The translations under genes were made by a program, and so were the position numbers. A stretch of 64,000 bases of DNA from positions 2,976,001-3,040,000 of the forward strand of contig NZ_CP017668.1 of the NCBI RefSeq assembly GCF_001808185.1, given 5' to 3'. Source of the stretch: Jeongeupia sp. USM3 (GTDB lineage: Bacteria > Pseudomonadota > Gammaproteobacteria > Burkholderiales > Chitinibacteraceae). The notes beneath the pieces are model-generated. The model was not told where the DNA came from. It saw nothing but the letters and a program-made list of their open reading frames with translations, and made no database searches. Each line of letters opens with the position of its first letter. Position 1 is the stretch's first letter. This document shows, in pieces, positions 46,335 to 61,698 of this stretch.

Positions 46335-47030
46335 ATGGCTAAGGTTTCCAAGCGTCTCGCCGCCCTGAAGGCTTCGGTCGATCGCAACAAGCTGTACGCC
46401 GTTGACGAAGCGCTCGCGCTGGTCAAGGGTGCCGCTACCGCCAAGTTCAACGAGTCGATCGACGTGTCGGTCAACCTCGGCGTCGACGCGCGCAAGTCGG
46501 ACCAAGTGGTTCGCGGCTCGGTCGTGTTGCCGAAGGGTACCGGCAAGTCGGTGCGCGTTGCTGTGTTCGCCCAGGGCGCAAACGCAGAAGCCGCCAAGGC
46601 TGCTGGTGCTGAAGTCGTCGGTTTCGAAGACCTCGCCGAACAGATCAAGGCCGGCAATCTCGACTTCGACGTCGTGATCGCTTCGCCGGACGCAATGCGC
46701 ATCGTCGGTCAGCTCGGCCAGATCCTCGGCCCGCGCGGCCTGATGCCGAACCCGAAGGTCGGTACCGTGACCCCGAACGTTGCCGAGGCCGTGAAGAACG
46801 CCAAGGCCGGTCAGGTCCAGTACCGTACCGACAAGGGCGGCATCATCCACGCAACCATCGGTCGTGCGTCGTTCGAAGCTGCGGACCTGAAGGTCAACCT
46901 GGTTGCGCTGATCGAAGCGCTGCAAAAGGCCAAGCCGGCTTCGAGCAAGGGTGTGTACCTGAAGAAGGTTGCCGTCTCGAGCACGATGGGTGTTGGCGTT
47001 CGCGTCGACGCTGGCTCGCTGGCGCAGTAA
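46335..47030 (+). CDS. rplA: 50S ribosomal protein L1
   Basis: L1 forms the mobile stalk at the E site and is the usual autogenous repressor of the rplKA operon. The 231-residue protein has 'GTGKSVRVAVFAQGA', 'LGPRGLMPNPKVGTVT' and 'YRTDKGGIIHATIG', as in the family. It follows rplK without a gap. Confidence 0.98.
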   Translation: MAKVSKRLAALKASVDRNKLYAVDEALALVKGAATAKFNESIDVSVNLGVDARKSDQVVRGSVVLPKGTGKSVRVAVFAQGANAEAAKAAGAEVVGFEDLAEQIKAGNLDFDVVIASPDAMRIVGQLGQILGPRGLMPNPKVGTVTPNVAEAVKNAKAGQVQYRTDKGGIIHATIGRASFEAADLKVNLVALIEALQKAKPASSKGVYLKKVAVSSTMGVGVRVDAGSLAQ

Positions 47031-47066
47031 GCAATTTTGGGCCTGTTCCGGCGCTAGCGCCGGGGC

Positions 47067-47230
47067 AGGGTAGTCCAAGACCGTAGGCGCGTTTCGACGC
47101 TTAATCGCCGGTTCGCCGGTAGCCTACGCAGACGGTGTACCCAATCTGGATTTGGCCCGTGGCGTTCGCCGCGGGTTTCCTGAAGGAAAGGTCGCCGTTG
47201 GGAGGTGTGGCTCTGCCATGCCAAACATCT
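47067..47230 (+). promoter_or_regulatory. L10 (rplJ) mRNA leader, autoregulatory
   Basis: The 217-base gap before rplJ holds the conserved ribosomal protein L10 leader. 'gaccgtaggcg' and 'gcctacgcagacgg' pair around two GC hairpins and form the kink-turn-like site bound by the L10/L12 complex. Binding of L10 represses translation of rplJL. The leader ends shortly before the GGAGG of rplJ. Confidence 0.85.
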
Positions 47231-47247
47231 CGTAATGGAGGTAGACC

Positions 47248-47775
47248 TTGAGTCTCAATCTCGAAGACAAAAAGGCCGTCGTAGCTGAGATCTCGGCAGT
47301 AGTTGCCAGCGCTCAGACCATCGTCGTTGCCGAGTATCGGGGTGTCGGGGTTGCCAGCATGACTCTGTTGCGCAAGCAAGCGCGCGAGTCCGGCGTATAC
47401 CTGCGTGTTCTGAAGAACACGCTGGCACGCCGTGCGGTCGAAGGTACGCCGTTCGCCGGCCTGGCCGACCATATGGTCGGTCCGCTGGTTTACGGTATTT
47501 CCGAAGACCCGGTTGCTGCAGCCAAGGTGCTGAACACGTTTGCCAAGAAGGACGAGAAGATCGTCATCAAGGCGGGTTCGTATGAAGGTCAGGTGATGGA
47601 CCAGGCCGGCGTTGCCGCGCTGGCGTCGATCCCGAGCCGCGAAGAGCTGCTGTCGAAGCTGCTCTACGTCATGCAAGCCCCGGTGGCTGGCTTCGCCCGT
47701 GGCCTTGCCGCGCTGGCAGAGAAGAAGCAAGCCGGCGAACCGGCTGCGGCCGAAGCTGTTCCGGCCGAAGCGTAA
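47248..47775 (+). CDS. rplJ: 50S ribosomal protein L10
   Basis: L10 anchors the L7/L12 dimers on the ribosome. The 175-residue protein has the family start 'SLNLEDKKAVVAEISAVV' and 'RALKNTLARRA'-like 'RVLKNTLARRAVEGTPFAG'. The start codon is TTG, 6 bases behind GGAGG; no ATG fits the family start. The rare start may tune L10 levels with the leader. Confidence 0.97.
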   Translation: MSLNLEDKKAVVAEISAVVASAQTIVVAEYRGVGVASMTLLRKQARESGVYLRVLKNTLARRAVEGTPFAGLADHMVGPLVYGISEDPVAAAKVLNTFAKKDEKIVIKAGSYEGQVMDQAGVAALASIPSREELLSKLLYVMQAPVAGFARGLAALAEKKQAGEPAAAEAVPAEA

Positions 47776-47826
47776 CCGCTTCCCGATTCCTTACCCTTTC
47801 GAAAAGATTTTCAGGAGTATTTACAA

Positions 47827-48201
47827 ATGGCTCTGTCCAAAGACGATATCCTCGAAGCCGTTGCTGGCTTGACCGTGATGGAACTGAACGACCTGGTGAA
47901 GGCGTTCGAAGAGAAGTTCGGCGTTTCGGCTGCTGCCGTTGCCGTTGCTGGCCCGGCTGCTGGTGCTGGCGCTGCTGCTGCAGAAGAGAAGACCGAGTTC
48001 GACGTGATCCTGACCGGCGCTGGCGCCAACAAGGTCGGCGTGATCAAGGTCGTTCGCGAAGTGACCGGCCTGGGTCTGAAGGAAGCCAAGGACCTGGTCG
48101 ACGGCGCGCCGAAGCCGCTGAAGGAAGGCATTGCCAAGGCTGACGCTGAAGCCATGGTCAAGAAGCTGGTCGAAGCAGGTGCTACTGCCGAGATGAAGTA
48201 A
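47827..48201 (+). CDS. rplL: 50S ribosomal protein L7/L12
   Basis: L7/L12 is the multi-copy stalk protein that recruits translational GTPases. The 124-residue protein has the N-terminal dimer domain ('ILEAVAGLTVMELNDLVKA'), the Ala/Gly hinge and the C-terminal domain ('FDVILTGAGANKVGVIKVV', 'GLGLKEAKDLVDGAPKPLK'). It is followed by an attenuator-like hairpin. Confidence 0.98.
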   Translation: MALSKDDILEAVAGLTVMELNDLVKAFEEKFGVSAAAVAVAGPAAGAGAAAAEEKTEFDVILTGAGANKVGVIKVVREVTGLGLKEAKDLVDGAPKPLKEGIAKADAEAMVKKLVEAGATAEMK

Positions 48202-48225
48202 TCGCTTTCGCGATTGCTCGAAATA

Positions 48226-48254
48226 GGCAGGCGGAGGAATCCGCCTGCCATTTT
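48226..48254 (+). terminator. Attenuator-like hairpin between rplL and rpoB
   Basis: A perfect 10-bp stem ggcaggcgga / tccgcctgcc with a 4-base loop, followed by ATTTTG. In E. coli a partial terminator at the same place lowers rpoBC relative to rplJL; a similar role is likely here. Confidence 0.75.
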
Positions 48255-48397
48255 GCGTTTGTTTGACTGCCGTTCTGTAAGCTAGACCTGAAGGATGTTC
48301 CTGACGGTTTCGCTCCACAGATGACAAACCGGAAAAATGTTCCCGGAGCGCTTTGCGGTTTGTCTTTTGCGCCCCAATCCATGGAGAGCTTTTGAGT

Positions 48398-52570
<4,173 letters not shown>

Positions 52571-52637
52571 TTGTGTGAGGAGGGGCGGCCCCGGGCCGCC
52601 TCGTACCGAACGCCTCACCCTCACAGGAGCTAAATGA

Positions 52638-55600
52638 ATGAAAGGCTTACTCGAACTCTTCAAGCAGGTCGCGCAAGACGAAGAATTTGACGCGATCAAG
52701 ATCGGGCTCGCATCGCCCGAGAAGATTCGTTCGTGGTCGTTCGGCGAAGTGAAGAAGCCGGAAACGATCAACTACCGCACGTTCAAGCCGGAACGCGACG
52801 GTCTGTTCTGCGCGCGCATTTTCGGGCCGATCAAGGACTACGAATGCCTGTGCGGCAAGTACAAGCGCCTCAAGCATCGCGGCGTGATCTGCGAAAAGTG
52901 CGGCGTTGAAGTCACGCTGTCCAAAGTGCGTCGCGAGCGCATGGGCCACATCGAACTGGCGTCGCCGGTTGCGCACATCTGGTTCCTGAAGTCGCTGCCG
53001 TCGCGTCTGGGCATGGTGCTCGACATCCCGCTGCGCGACATCGAACGCGTGCTGTACTTCGAAGCCTTCATCGTGGTCGAGCCTGGCATGACCCCGCTGA
53101 ACCGCGGCCAGCTGCTGACCGAAGAAGACTATTACAACAAGCTCGACGAATACGGCGACGAGTTCGTAGCGCTGATGGGCGCCGAGGCCGTGCGCGAGCT
53201 GCTGAAGAACCTCGACAGCGACAACGAAATCAGCAAGCTGCGTTCGGAGCTCGAGTCGACCTCGTCCGACACCAAGATCAAGAAGATCGCCAAGCGCCTG
53301 AAGGTGCTCGAGGCCTTCCAGAAGTCCGGCATCAAGCCGGAATGGATGGTCATGGAAGTGCTGCCGGTGCTGCCGCCGGAACTGCGTCCGCTGGTGCCGC
53401 TGGACGGTGGCCGTTTCGCCACGTCGGACCTGAACGACCTGTATCGTCGCGTCATCAACCGGAACAACCGTCTCAAGCGTCTGCTCGAGCTGCGCGCGCC
53501 GGAAATCATTGTCCGCAACGAAAAGCGCATGCTGCAGGAGTCGGTCGACTCGCTGCTGGACAACGGCCGTCGCGGCAAGGCGATGACCGGTGCCAACAAG
53601 CGTCCGCTGAAATCGCTCGCCGACATGATCAAGGGCAAGGGCGGTCGTTTCCGTCAGAACTTGCTGGGTAAGCGCGTCGACTACTCGGGTCGTTCGGTCA
53701 TTACCGTCGGTCCTTACCTGCGTCTGCATCAGTGCGGCCTGCCGAAGCTGATGGCGCTGGAGCTGTTCAAGCCGTTCATCTTCCACAAGCTCGAAGTGCT
53801 GGGCCTCGCGACCACGATCAAGGCCGCGAAGAAGATGGTTGAATCGCAGGAAGCCGTCGTCTGGGACATCCTCGAAGACGTGATCCGCGAACATCCGATC
53901 CTCCTGAACCGTGCGCCGACGCTGCACCGTCTGGGCATCCAGGCGTTCGAGCCGGTGCTGATCGAAGGCAAGGCGATCCAGCTGCACCCGCTGGTCTGCG
54001 CGGCGTTCAACGCCGACTTCGACGGTGACCAGATGGCCGTTCACGTGCCGCTGTCGCTCGAAGCGCAGATGGAAGCCCGCACGCTGATGCTGGCGTCGAA
54101 CAACGTGCTGTCGCCGGCCAACGGCGAGCCGATCATCGTGCCGTCGCAGGATATCGTCCTGGGTCTGTACTACATGACCCGTGACGCCGTGCGCGCCAAG
54201 GGCGAAGGCATGGCGTTCACCGACGTCAAGGAAGCGCTGCGCGCCTACGCCAACAAGTTCGTCACGCTGCAGACGCGCGTCTCGGTCCGCCTGAACGAGT
54301 GGGTCAAGGACGAGAACGGCGAGTGGCAGGTCAAGTCGGTGCGTCGCAACACCACCGTCGGCCGCGCGATCCTGTCGGAAATCCTGCCCAAGGGCCTCGA
54401 CTTCAGCCACATCGACAAGGCGCTGAAGAAGAAGGAAATCGGCAAGCTGATCAACGCCTCGTTCCGCAGCTGCGGCCTGAAGGACACTGTCGTGTTCGCC
54501 GACCAGCTGATGTACACCGGTTTTGCCTACTCGACCCGCGGCGGGATCTCGATCTGCGTCGACGACATGCTGGTGCCGGCTGCCAAGGCCGAACTGCTGG
54601 CTGCCGCCAACGCCGAAGTGCGCGACGTCGAACAGCAGTACAACTCGGGTCTGGTGACCCAGGGCGAACGCTACAACAAGGTCGTCGACATCTGGGGCCG
54701 TGCCGGTGAAGACATCGCCAAGGCGATGATGGCCAACCTCGGCAAGCAGCCGGTGCTCGACGCCGACGGCAAGATCGTCAAGGACGAGAATGGCAAGGAC
54801 CTGATGCAGGACTCGTTCAACTCGATCTACATGATGGCCGACTCGGGCGCGCGGGGTTCCGCAGCGCAGATCCGTCAGCTCGCCGGTATGCGGGGCCTGA
54901 TGGCCAAGCCGGACGGCTCGATCATCGAGACGCCGATCAAGGCGAACTTCCGCGAAGGCCTGACCGTTCTCGACTACTTCATCTCGACCCACGGTGCCCG
55001 TAAGGGTCTGGCGGATACGGCGCTGAAGACCGCGAACTCGGGTTACCTGACCCGCCGTCTGGTCGATGTGACGCAGGATCTGGTCGTGATCGAGGACGAT
55101 TGCTATACCAAGAACGGCGTGACCATGAAGGCCGTGGTGCAGGGCGGTGACGTGATCGAAGCGCTGCGCGACCGGATTCTCGGCCGTGTTGCCGCGATCG
55201 ACATCGTCGATCCGAGCAGCCAGGAGACCGTGTTCGAAGCCGGCACGCTGCTGACCGAAGACATTGTCGACCGCATCGACGAGATCGGTGTCGACGAGGT
55301 CAAGGTGCGTACGCCGCTGACGTGCGAAACCCGCTACGGCCTGTGCGCATCGTGCTACGGCCGCGACCTCGGCCGCGGTCACCGCGTCAACGCCGGCGAA
55401 GCTGTCGGCGTGATCGCCGCACAGTCGATCGGCGAGCCGGGTACCCAGCTGACGATGCGTACCTTCCACATCGGTGGTGCCGCGTCGCGAGCCGCCGCTG
55501 CGAGCCAGGTCGAATCGAAGTCGAACGGCCGCATCGCGTTCACCTCGACGATGCGCTACGTCGCCAACAACAAGGGCGAGCTGATCGTCATCACCCGCTC

Positions 55601-56837
55601 GGCCGAAGTGCTGGTGCTCGACGACCAGGGCCGCGAGCGCGAGCGCCACAAGGTGCCGTACGGTGCGACGCTGGCCGTCAAGGACGGCGACACCATCAAG
55701 GCCGGTACCGTGCTGGGTACGTGGGATCCGCACACCCGCCCGATCATCACCGAGTACGAAGGCCAGGTGCGCTTCGAGAACGTCGAGGAAGGCATGACCG
55801 TCGTCAAGCAGGTCGACGACGTGACCGGCCTGTCGACCCTCGTCGTGATCAACCCGAAGACCAAGGCCGGCGCCAAGGGCGTCCGTCCGCTGGTGAAGCT
55901 GCTCGACGAACAGGGCAAGGAAGTGAAGCTGGCCGGCACCGATACGCCGGTCACCATCGGCTTCCAGCCGGGTGCGATCATTACCGTCAAGGACGGCCAG
56001 TCGGTCGGCAAGGGCGACGTGCTGGCGCGGATTCCGCAGGAATCGGCCAAGACCCGCGACATTACCGGTGGTCTGCCGCGCGTGGCCGAGCTGTTCGAAG
56101 CCCGTTCGCCGAAGGATGCCGGCATGCTGGCCGAGGTGACCGGTACCGTGTCGTTCGGCAAGGACACCAAGGGCAAGCAGCGCCTGATCATCACCGATCT
56201 GGAAGGACTGGGTCACGAGTATCTGATCCCGAAGGAAAAGCACGTGATGGTCCACGACGGCCAGGTCGTCAACCGCGGCGAAACCATCGTCGACGGCCCG
56301 ATCGATCCGCACGACATCCTGCGTCTGCAGGGCATCGAAGCGCTGGCGCGCTACGTCGTCCAGGAAGTTCAGGAGGTCTACCGTCTGCAGGGCGTGAAGA
56401 TCAACGACAAGCACATCGAGGTGATCGTTCGCCAGATGCTGCGTCGCGTAGTCATCACCAGCAACGGCGACACCGGCTTCATTCCGGGCGAACAGGTCGA
56501 GCGTGCCGAAGTGCTGACGAAGAATGACGAAATGGTCGCCGCCGGCAAGCAGCCGGCCGGTTACGACAACGTGCTGCTCGGCATCACCAAGGCCTCGCTG
56601 TCGACCGACTCGTTCATCTCGGCCGCGTCGTTCCAGGAAACCACGCGCGTTCTGACCGAAGCCGCCATCATGGGTAAGGTCGACGATCTGCGCGGTCTGA
56701 AGGAAAACGTCATCGTCGGCCGTCTGATCCCGGCCGGCACTGGTCTGGCGTATCACCGTTCGCGCAAGCGTCAGGCCCAGGGTCTGGACCAGGCGTTCGA
56801 GGCACTCGAAGCCGCGCAGAGCGAGGAAACGCTCTGA
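52638..56837 (+). CDS. rpoC: RNA polymerase subunit beta'
   Basis: The beta' subunit, 1399 residues. The N-terminal zinc ribbon lies in 'CLCGKYKRLKHRGVICEKCG', the catalytic Mg2+ site is NADFDGD at 458-464, and the second zinc site is in 'CETRYGLCASCYGRDL'. The trigger loop region 'GEAVGVIAAQSIGEPGTQLT' is present. It is 67 bases behind rpoB with a GC hairpin in the gap. No inteins or insertions are seen. Confidence 0.99.
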   Translation: MKGLLELFKQVAQDEEFDAIKIGLASPEKIRSWSFGEVKKPETINYRTFKPERDGLFCARIFGPIKDYECLCGKYKRLKHRGVICEKCGVEVTLSKVRRERMGHIELASPVAHIWFLKSLPSRLGMVLDIPLRDIERVLYFEAFIVVEPGMTPLNRGQLLTEEDYYNKLDEYGDEFVALMGAEAVRELLKNLDSDNEISKLRSELESTSSDTKIKKIAKRLKVLEAFQKSGIKPEWMVMEVLPVLPPELRPLVPLDGGRFATSDLNDLYRRVINRNNRLKRLLELRAPEIIVRNEKRMLQESVDSLLDNGRRGKAMTGANKRPLKSLADMIKGKGGRFRQNLLGKRVDYSGRSVITVGPYLRLHQCGLPKLMALELFKPFIFHKLEVLGLATTIKAAKKMVESQEAVVWDILEDVIREHPILLNRAPTLHRLGIQAFEPVLIEGKAIQLHPLVCAAFNADFDGDQMAVHVPLSLEAQMEARTLMLASNNVLSPANGEPIIVPSQDIVLGLYYMTRDAVRAKGEGMAFTDVKEALRAYANKFVTLQTRVSVRLNEWVKDENGEWQVKSVRRNTTVGRAILSEILPKGLDFSHIDKALKKKEIGKLINASFRSCGLKDTVVFADQLMYTGFAYSTRGGISICVDDMLVPAAKAELLAAANAEVRDVEQQYNSGLVTQGERYNKVVDIWGRAGEDIAKAMMANLGKQPVLDADGKIVKDENGKDLMQDSFNSIYMMADSGARGSAAQIRQLAGMRGLMAKPDGSIIETPIKANFREGLTVLDYFISTHGARKGLADTALKTANSGYLTRRLVDVTQDLVVIEDDCYTKNGVTMKAVVQGGDVIEALRDRILGRVAAIDIVDPSSQETVFEAGTLLTEDIVDRIDEIGVDEVKVRTPLTCETRYGLCASCYGRDLGRGHRVNAGEAVGVIAAQSIGEPGTQLTMRTFHIGGAASRAAAASQVESKSNGRIAFTSTMRYVANNKGELIVITRSAEVLVLDDQGRERERHKVPYGATLAVKDGDTIKAGTVLGTWDPHTRPIITEYEGQVRFENVEEGMTVVKQVDDVTGLSTLVVINPKTKAGAKGVRPLVKLLDEQGKEVKLAGTDTPVTIGFQPGAIITVKDGQSVGKGDVLARIPQESAKTRDITGGLPRVAELFEARSPKDAGMLAEVTGTVSFGKDTKGKQRLIITDLEGLGHEYLIPKEKHVMVHDGQVVNRGETIVDGPIDPHDILRLQGIEALARYVVQEVQEVYRLQGVKINDKHIEVIVRQMLRRVVITSNGDTGFIPGEQVERAEVLTKNDEMVAAGKQPAGYDNVLLGITKASLSTDSFISAASFQETTRVLTEAAIMGKVDDLRGLKENVIVGRLIPAGTGLAYHRSRKRQAQGLDQAFEALEAAQSEETL

Positions 56838-56852
56838 GCGCCGGTGTCTGAC

Positions 56853-56882
56853 TTGACGACAAGGGCTTGATTTTCTTAGAAT
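56853..56882 (+). promoter_or_regulatory. Sigma70-type promoter of the rpsL-rpsG-fusA-tuf operon
   Basis: TTGACG and TAGAAT boxes with 18-base spacing, 15 bases behind the rpoC stop. The leader up to rpsL is about 140 bases and holds GC hairpins (near 56938-56985). Confidence 0.75.
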
Positions 56883-57029
56883 CTCAAGTCCAATCTGGCG
56901 ACGCTCGGATTTTCCGCGCGTCGCCGGCTTCATTTGGGCGTCGCAAATCGCGACGTCCGGTGGCGGCAGACCGTTCTGCCGCCCGAAGTGGGGCCCCGCA
57001 AGGGGTGATTAACTCGAAGGATGTAATCA

Positions 57030-57401
57030 ATGCCAACCATCAACCAGCTGGTCCGCAAGGGCCGCGAGAAGGAAGTGGTGAAGAGCAAGGTTCCCGCGCT
57101 CGAATCCTGCCCTCAAAAACGTGGCGTGTGCACTCGCGTGTACACCACCACCCCGAAGAAGCCGAACTCCGCGCTGCGTAAAGTGTGCAAGGTTCGCCTG
57201 ACCAACGGTTTCGAAGTCATTTCGTACATCGGCGGTGAAGGCCACAACCTGCAGGAACACAGCGTTGTGCTGATCCGCGGCGGTCGTGTGAAGGACTTGC
57301 CGGGTGTGCGTTACCACACCGTGCGCGGTTCGCTTGACACCGCAGGCGTCAAGGATCGCAAGCAGTCGCGCTCGAAGTACGGCGCGAAGCGTCCGAAGTA
57401 A
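57030..57401 (+). CDS. rpsL: 30S ribosomal protein S12
   Basis: S12 guards decoding accuracy. The 123-residue protein is standard; Lys43 (in 'TTPKKPNSALRK') and Lys88 (in 'GGRVKDLPGVRYH') are the wild-type residues whose change gives streptomycin resistance. It is first in the str operon, behind its own promoter. Confidence 0.99.
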   Translation: MPTINQLVRKGREKEVVKSKVPALESCPQKRGVCTRVYTTTPKKPNSALRKVCKVRLTNGFEVISYIGGEGHNLQEHSVVLIRGGRVKDLPGVRYHTVRGSLDTAGVKDRKQSRSKYGAKRPK

Positions 57402-57518
57402 TTTCGGATGCAGGCGGCGGTGTATCGCGCAGGCGAGACCGTCGAGTAAGTGGTCGTCCCGCTGGGCGGCCGTGGGATCGAAAATCCCGACTGAATGTCA
57501 TATTTAGGATAGAGAATC

Positions 57519-57989
57519 ATGCCAAGACGCAGAGAAGTACCGAAGCGCGACGTCCTGCCGGATCCGAAGTTCGGTTCGCAGGAGCTGACCAAGTTCATGA
57601 ACGTGGTCATGATCGACGGCAAGAAGGCCGTTGCAGAACGTATCGTTTACGGTGCATTCGAACAAATCGAAAAGAAGACCGGCAAGAGCGCGCTCGAAGT
57701 GTTCACGACCGCCATCGGCAACGCCAAGCCGATCGTCGAAGTGAAGAGCCGCCGTGTCGGTGGCGCTAACTACCAGGTTCCGGTCGAAGTCCGCCCCAGC
57801 CGTCGTTTGGCATTGGCGATGCGCTGGCTGCGTGATGCCGCCCGCAAGCGTGGTGAGAAGTCGATGGATCTGCGTCTGGCCGGTGAGCTGCTCGATGCGG
57901 CCGAAGGTCGTGGCGGCGCAATGAAGAAGCGTGACGAAGTGCACCGCATGGCCGAAGCCAACAAGGCCTTTGCTCACTTCCGCTTCTAA
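57519..57989 (+). CDS. rpsG: 30S ribosomal protein S7
   Basis: S7 nucleates assembly of the 30S head. The 156-residue protein has 'PRRREVPKRDVLPDPKFGS', 'RRVGGANYQVPVEVRPSRR' and 'KSMDLRLAGELLDAAEGRG', as in the family. S7 is the usual autogenous repressor of the str operon. A gap of 117 bases separates it from rpsL. Confidence 0.99.
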   Translation: MPRRREVPKRDVLPDPKFGSQELTKFMNVVMIDGKKAVAERIVYGAFEQIEKKTGKSALEVFTTAIGNAKPIVEVKSRRVGGANYQVPVEVRPSRRLALAMRWLRDAARKRGEKSMDLRLAGELLDAAEGRGGAMKKRDEVHRMAEANKAFAHFRF

Positions 57990-58016
57990 TGCGGCAATCC
58001 GTTTAAGGAAACTACC

Positions 58017-60116
58017 GTGGCACGTACTACCCCCATTGAGCGCTACCGTAATATCGGTATCTCCGCTCACATCGACGCCGGTAAAACGACGACGACCGAA
58101 CGCATCCTGTTCTACACCGGTGTCAACCACAAGATCGGTGAAGTGCATGACGGCGCTGCCACCATGGACTGGATGGAGCAGGAGCAGGAACGCGGGATCA
58201 CCATTACCTCGGCGGCTACCACGACCTTCTGGAAGGGCATGGGCCTGCAGTTCCCGGAACACCGCTTCAACATCATCGACACCCCGGGGCACGTCGACTT
58301 CACGATTGAAGTCGAGCGCTCGATGCGTGTGCTTGACGGCGCGTGCATGGTGTACTGCGCGGTCGGTGGCGTTCAGCCACAGTCGGAAACCGTCTGGCGT
58401 CAGGCCAACAAGTACAAGGTTCCGCGTCTGGCCTTCGTGAACAAGATGGACCGTCAGGGTGCCAACTTCTTCCGCGTCGTCGAGCAGATGAAGACCCGTC
58501 TGAAGGCGAATCCGGTGCCGGTCGTTGTGCCTATCGGCGCAGAAGACAACTTCCAGGGCGTCGTCGACCTCCTGAAGATGCAGGCCATCTTCTGGGACGA
58601 AGCGTCGCAGGGTATGAAGTTCGAATATCGCGACATCCCGGACGACCTGAAGGCCGTTGCCCAGGAATGGCGCGAGAAGATGGTCGAATCCGCTGCGGAA
58701 GCGTCGGAAGAGCTGATGAACAAGTACCTCGAAGAGGGTGACCTCACCGAGGACGAGATCAAGGGCGCCATCCGTCAGCGTACGCTGGCGTGCGAAATCC
58801 AGCCGATGCTGTGCGGTACCGCGTTCAAGAACAAGGGCGTGCAGCGCATGCTCGACGCCGTCATCGAGTTCCTGCCGTCGCCGGTCGACATCCCGCCGGT
58901 TGCAGGTACCGACGACAAGGAGCAGCCGACCTCGCGCGAGGCTTCGGACAGCGCGCCGTTCTCGTCACTCGCGTTCAAGCTGATGAACGACCCGTACGTC
59001 GGCCAGCTGACCTTCTTCCGCGTCTACTCGGGCGTCGTGAAGCAGGGCGACTCGGTGCTGAACTCGGTCAAGGACAAGAAGGAACGGATCGGCCGTATCG
59101 TGCAGATGCACGCCAACGACCGTAAGGAAATCGACGAGGTTCACGCGGGTGACATCGCTGCTGCGATCGGCCTGAAGGACGTGACCACCGGCGAAACCCT
59201 GTGTGCCCTTGATGCGCCGATCATCCTCGAGCGCATGGTCTTCCCGGAGCCGGTGATTCACGTTGCCGTCGAACCGAAGACCAAGGCCGACCAGGAAAAG
59301 ATGGGCGTTGCCCTGAACCGCCTGGCCAAGGAAGACCCGTCGTTCCGCGTGCGTACCGATGAAGAGTCGGGCCAGACCATCATTTCGGGTATGGGCGAAC
59401 TGCACTTGGAAATTCTGGTCGACCGCATGCGTCGCGAATTCGGTGTCGAAGCCAACGTCGGCGCCCCGCAAGTGGCTTACCGTGAAACCATCACCCGCAT
59501 CGCGGAAGATGTCGAAGGCAAGCACGCCAAGCAGTCGGGCGGCAAGGGCCAGTACGGTCATTGCGTGATCACCGTTGAGCCGGCAGGCGAGGGCAATGGC
59601 TACTCGTTCGTCGACGAAATCAAGGGTGGCGTGATTCCGCGCGAATTCATCCCGTCGGTCGACAAGGGCATCCAGGGTACGCTGAAGGCTGGCGTGCTCG
59701 CGGGCTTCCCGGTCGTTGACGTCAAGGTTCGCCTGACCTTCGGCTCGTACCACGACGTCGACTCGTCGCAGATCGCGTTCGAACTCGCCGGCTCCATCGC
59801 TTTCAAGGAAGCGATGCGCCGTGCAGGTGCGGTGATTCTCGAGCCGATGATGGCCGTCGAAATCGAAACGCCGGAAGAGTACATGGGCGACATCATGGGC
59901 GACCTGTCGTCCCGTCGCGGTATCATCCAGGGTATGGATGACAACCCGGCCGGCGGCAAGATGATCAAGGTCGAAGTGCCGTTGTCGGAAATGTTCGGTT
60001 ACTCGACCACGCTGCGCTCGATGTCGCAGGGTCGTGCTACGTACTCGATGGAGTTCAAGCACTACTCGCAAGCGCCGAAGCACGTGGCCGACGCGATCCA
60101 GGCTAACAAGAAGTAA
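58017..60116 (+). CDS. fusA: Elongation factor G
   Basis: EF-G drives translocation on the ribosome with GTP. The 699-residue protein has the P-loop 'AHIDAGKTTTTERIL', 'DTPGHVDFTIEVERS', 'NKMDRQGANF' and the domain IV block 'GKGQYGHCVI'. The start is a GTG with AAGGA upstream (MARTTPIERYRNIGI). Confidence 0.99.
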   Translation: MARTTPIERYRNIGISAHIDAGKTTTTERILFYTGVNHKIGEVHDGAATMDWMEQEQERGITITSAATTTFWKGMGLQFPEHRFNIIDTPGHVDFTIEVERSMRVLDGACMVYCAVGGVQPQSETVWRQANKYKVPRLAFVNKMDRQGANFFRVVEQMKTRLKANPVPVVVPIGAEDNFQGVVDLLKMQAIFWDEASQGMKFEYRDIPDDLKAVAQEWREKMVESAAEASEELMNKYLEEGDLTEDEIKGAIRQRTLACEIQPMLCGTAFKNKGVQRMLDAVIEFLPSPVDIPPVAGTDDKEQPTSREASDSAPFSSLAFKLMNDPYVGQLTFFRVYSGVVKQGDSVLNSVKDKKERIGRIVQMHANDRKEIDEVHAGDIAAAIGLKDVTTGETLCALDAPIILERMVFPEPVIHVAVEPKTKADQEKMGVALNRLAKEDPSFRVRTDEESGQTIISGMGELHLEILVDRMRREFGVEANVGAPQVAYRETITRIAEDVEGKHAKQSGGKGQYGHCVITVEPAGEGNGYSFVDEIKGGVIPREFIPSVDKGIQGTLKAGVLAGFPVVDVKVRLTFGSYHDVDSSQIAFELAGSIAFKEAMRRAGAVILEPMMAVEIETPEEYMGDIMGDLSSRRGIIQGMDDNPAGGKMIKVEVPLSEMFGYSTTLRSMSQGRATYSMEFKHYSQAPKHVADAIQANKK

Positions 60117-60175
60117 TTGGTTTTGCCCGGCCCCGTGCCGGGCAACCCCGAATCTCTATTTAAGGAATTAGCGAA

Positions 60176-61366
<1,191 letters not shown>

Positions 61367-61377
61367 GGACTGGATTC

Positions 61378-61689
61378 ATGCAAAGCCAAAAAATCCGTAT
61401 CCGCCTGAAGGCTTTCGACTACGCGTTGATCGACCGCTCGGCCCAGGAAATCGTTGACACCGCCAAGCGTACCGGCGCCGTGGTCAAGGGCCCGGTTCCG
61501 CTGCCGACCAAGATCGAGCGTTTCGACGTGCTGCGTTCGCCGCACGTGAACAAGACCTCGCGCGATCAGTTCGAAATCCGCACCCACCTGCGCCTGATGG
61601 ACATCGTCGATCCGACCGACAAGACCGTTGACGCGCTGATGAAGCTGGATCTGCCGGCTGGCGTCGACGTCGAAATCAAGCTGCAGTAA
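61378..61689 (+). CDS. rpsJ: 30S ribosomal protein S10
   Basis: S10 is a 30S head protein and, as NusE, a partner of NusG. The 103-residue protein has 'IRIRLKAFDYALIDRSAQEI' and 'GPVPLPTKIERF'. It lies 11 bases behind tuf, so it belongs to the str transcript here, and a hairpin/promoter block separates it from rplC. Confidence 0.99.
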   Translation: MQSQKIRIRLKAFDYALIDRSAQEIVDTAKRTGAVVKGPVPLPTKIERFDVLRSPHVNKTSRDQFEIRTHLRLMDIVDPTDKTVDALMKLDLPAGVDVEIKLQ

Positions 61690-61698
61690 TCGCGGCAA

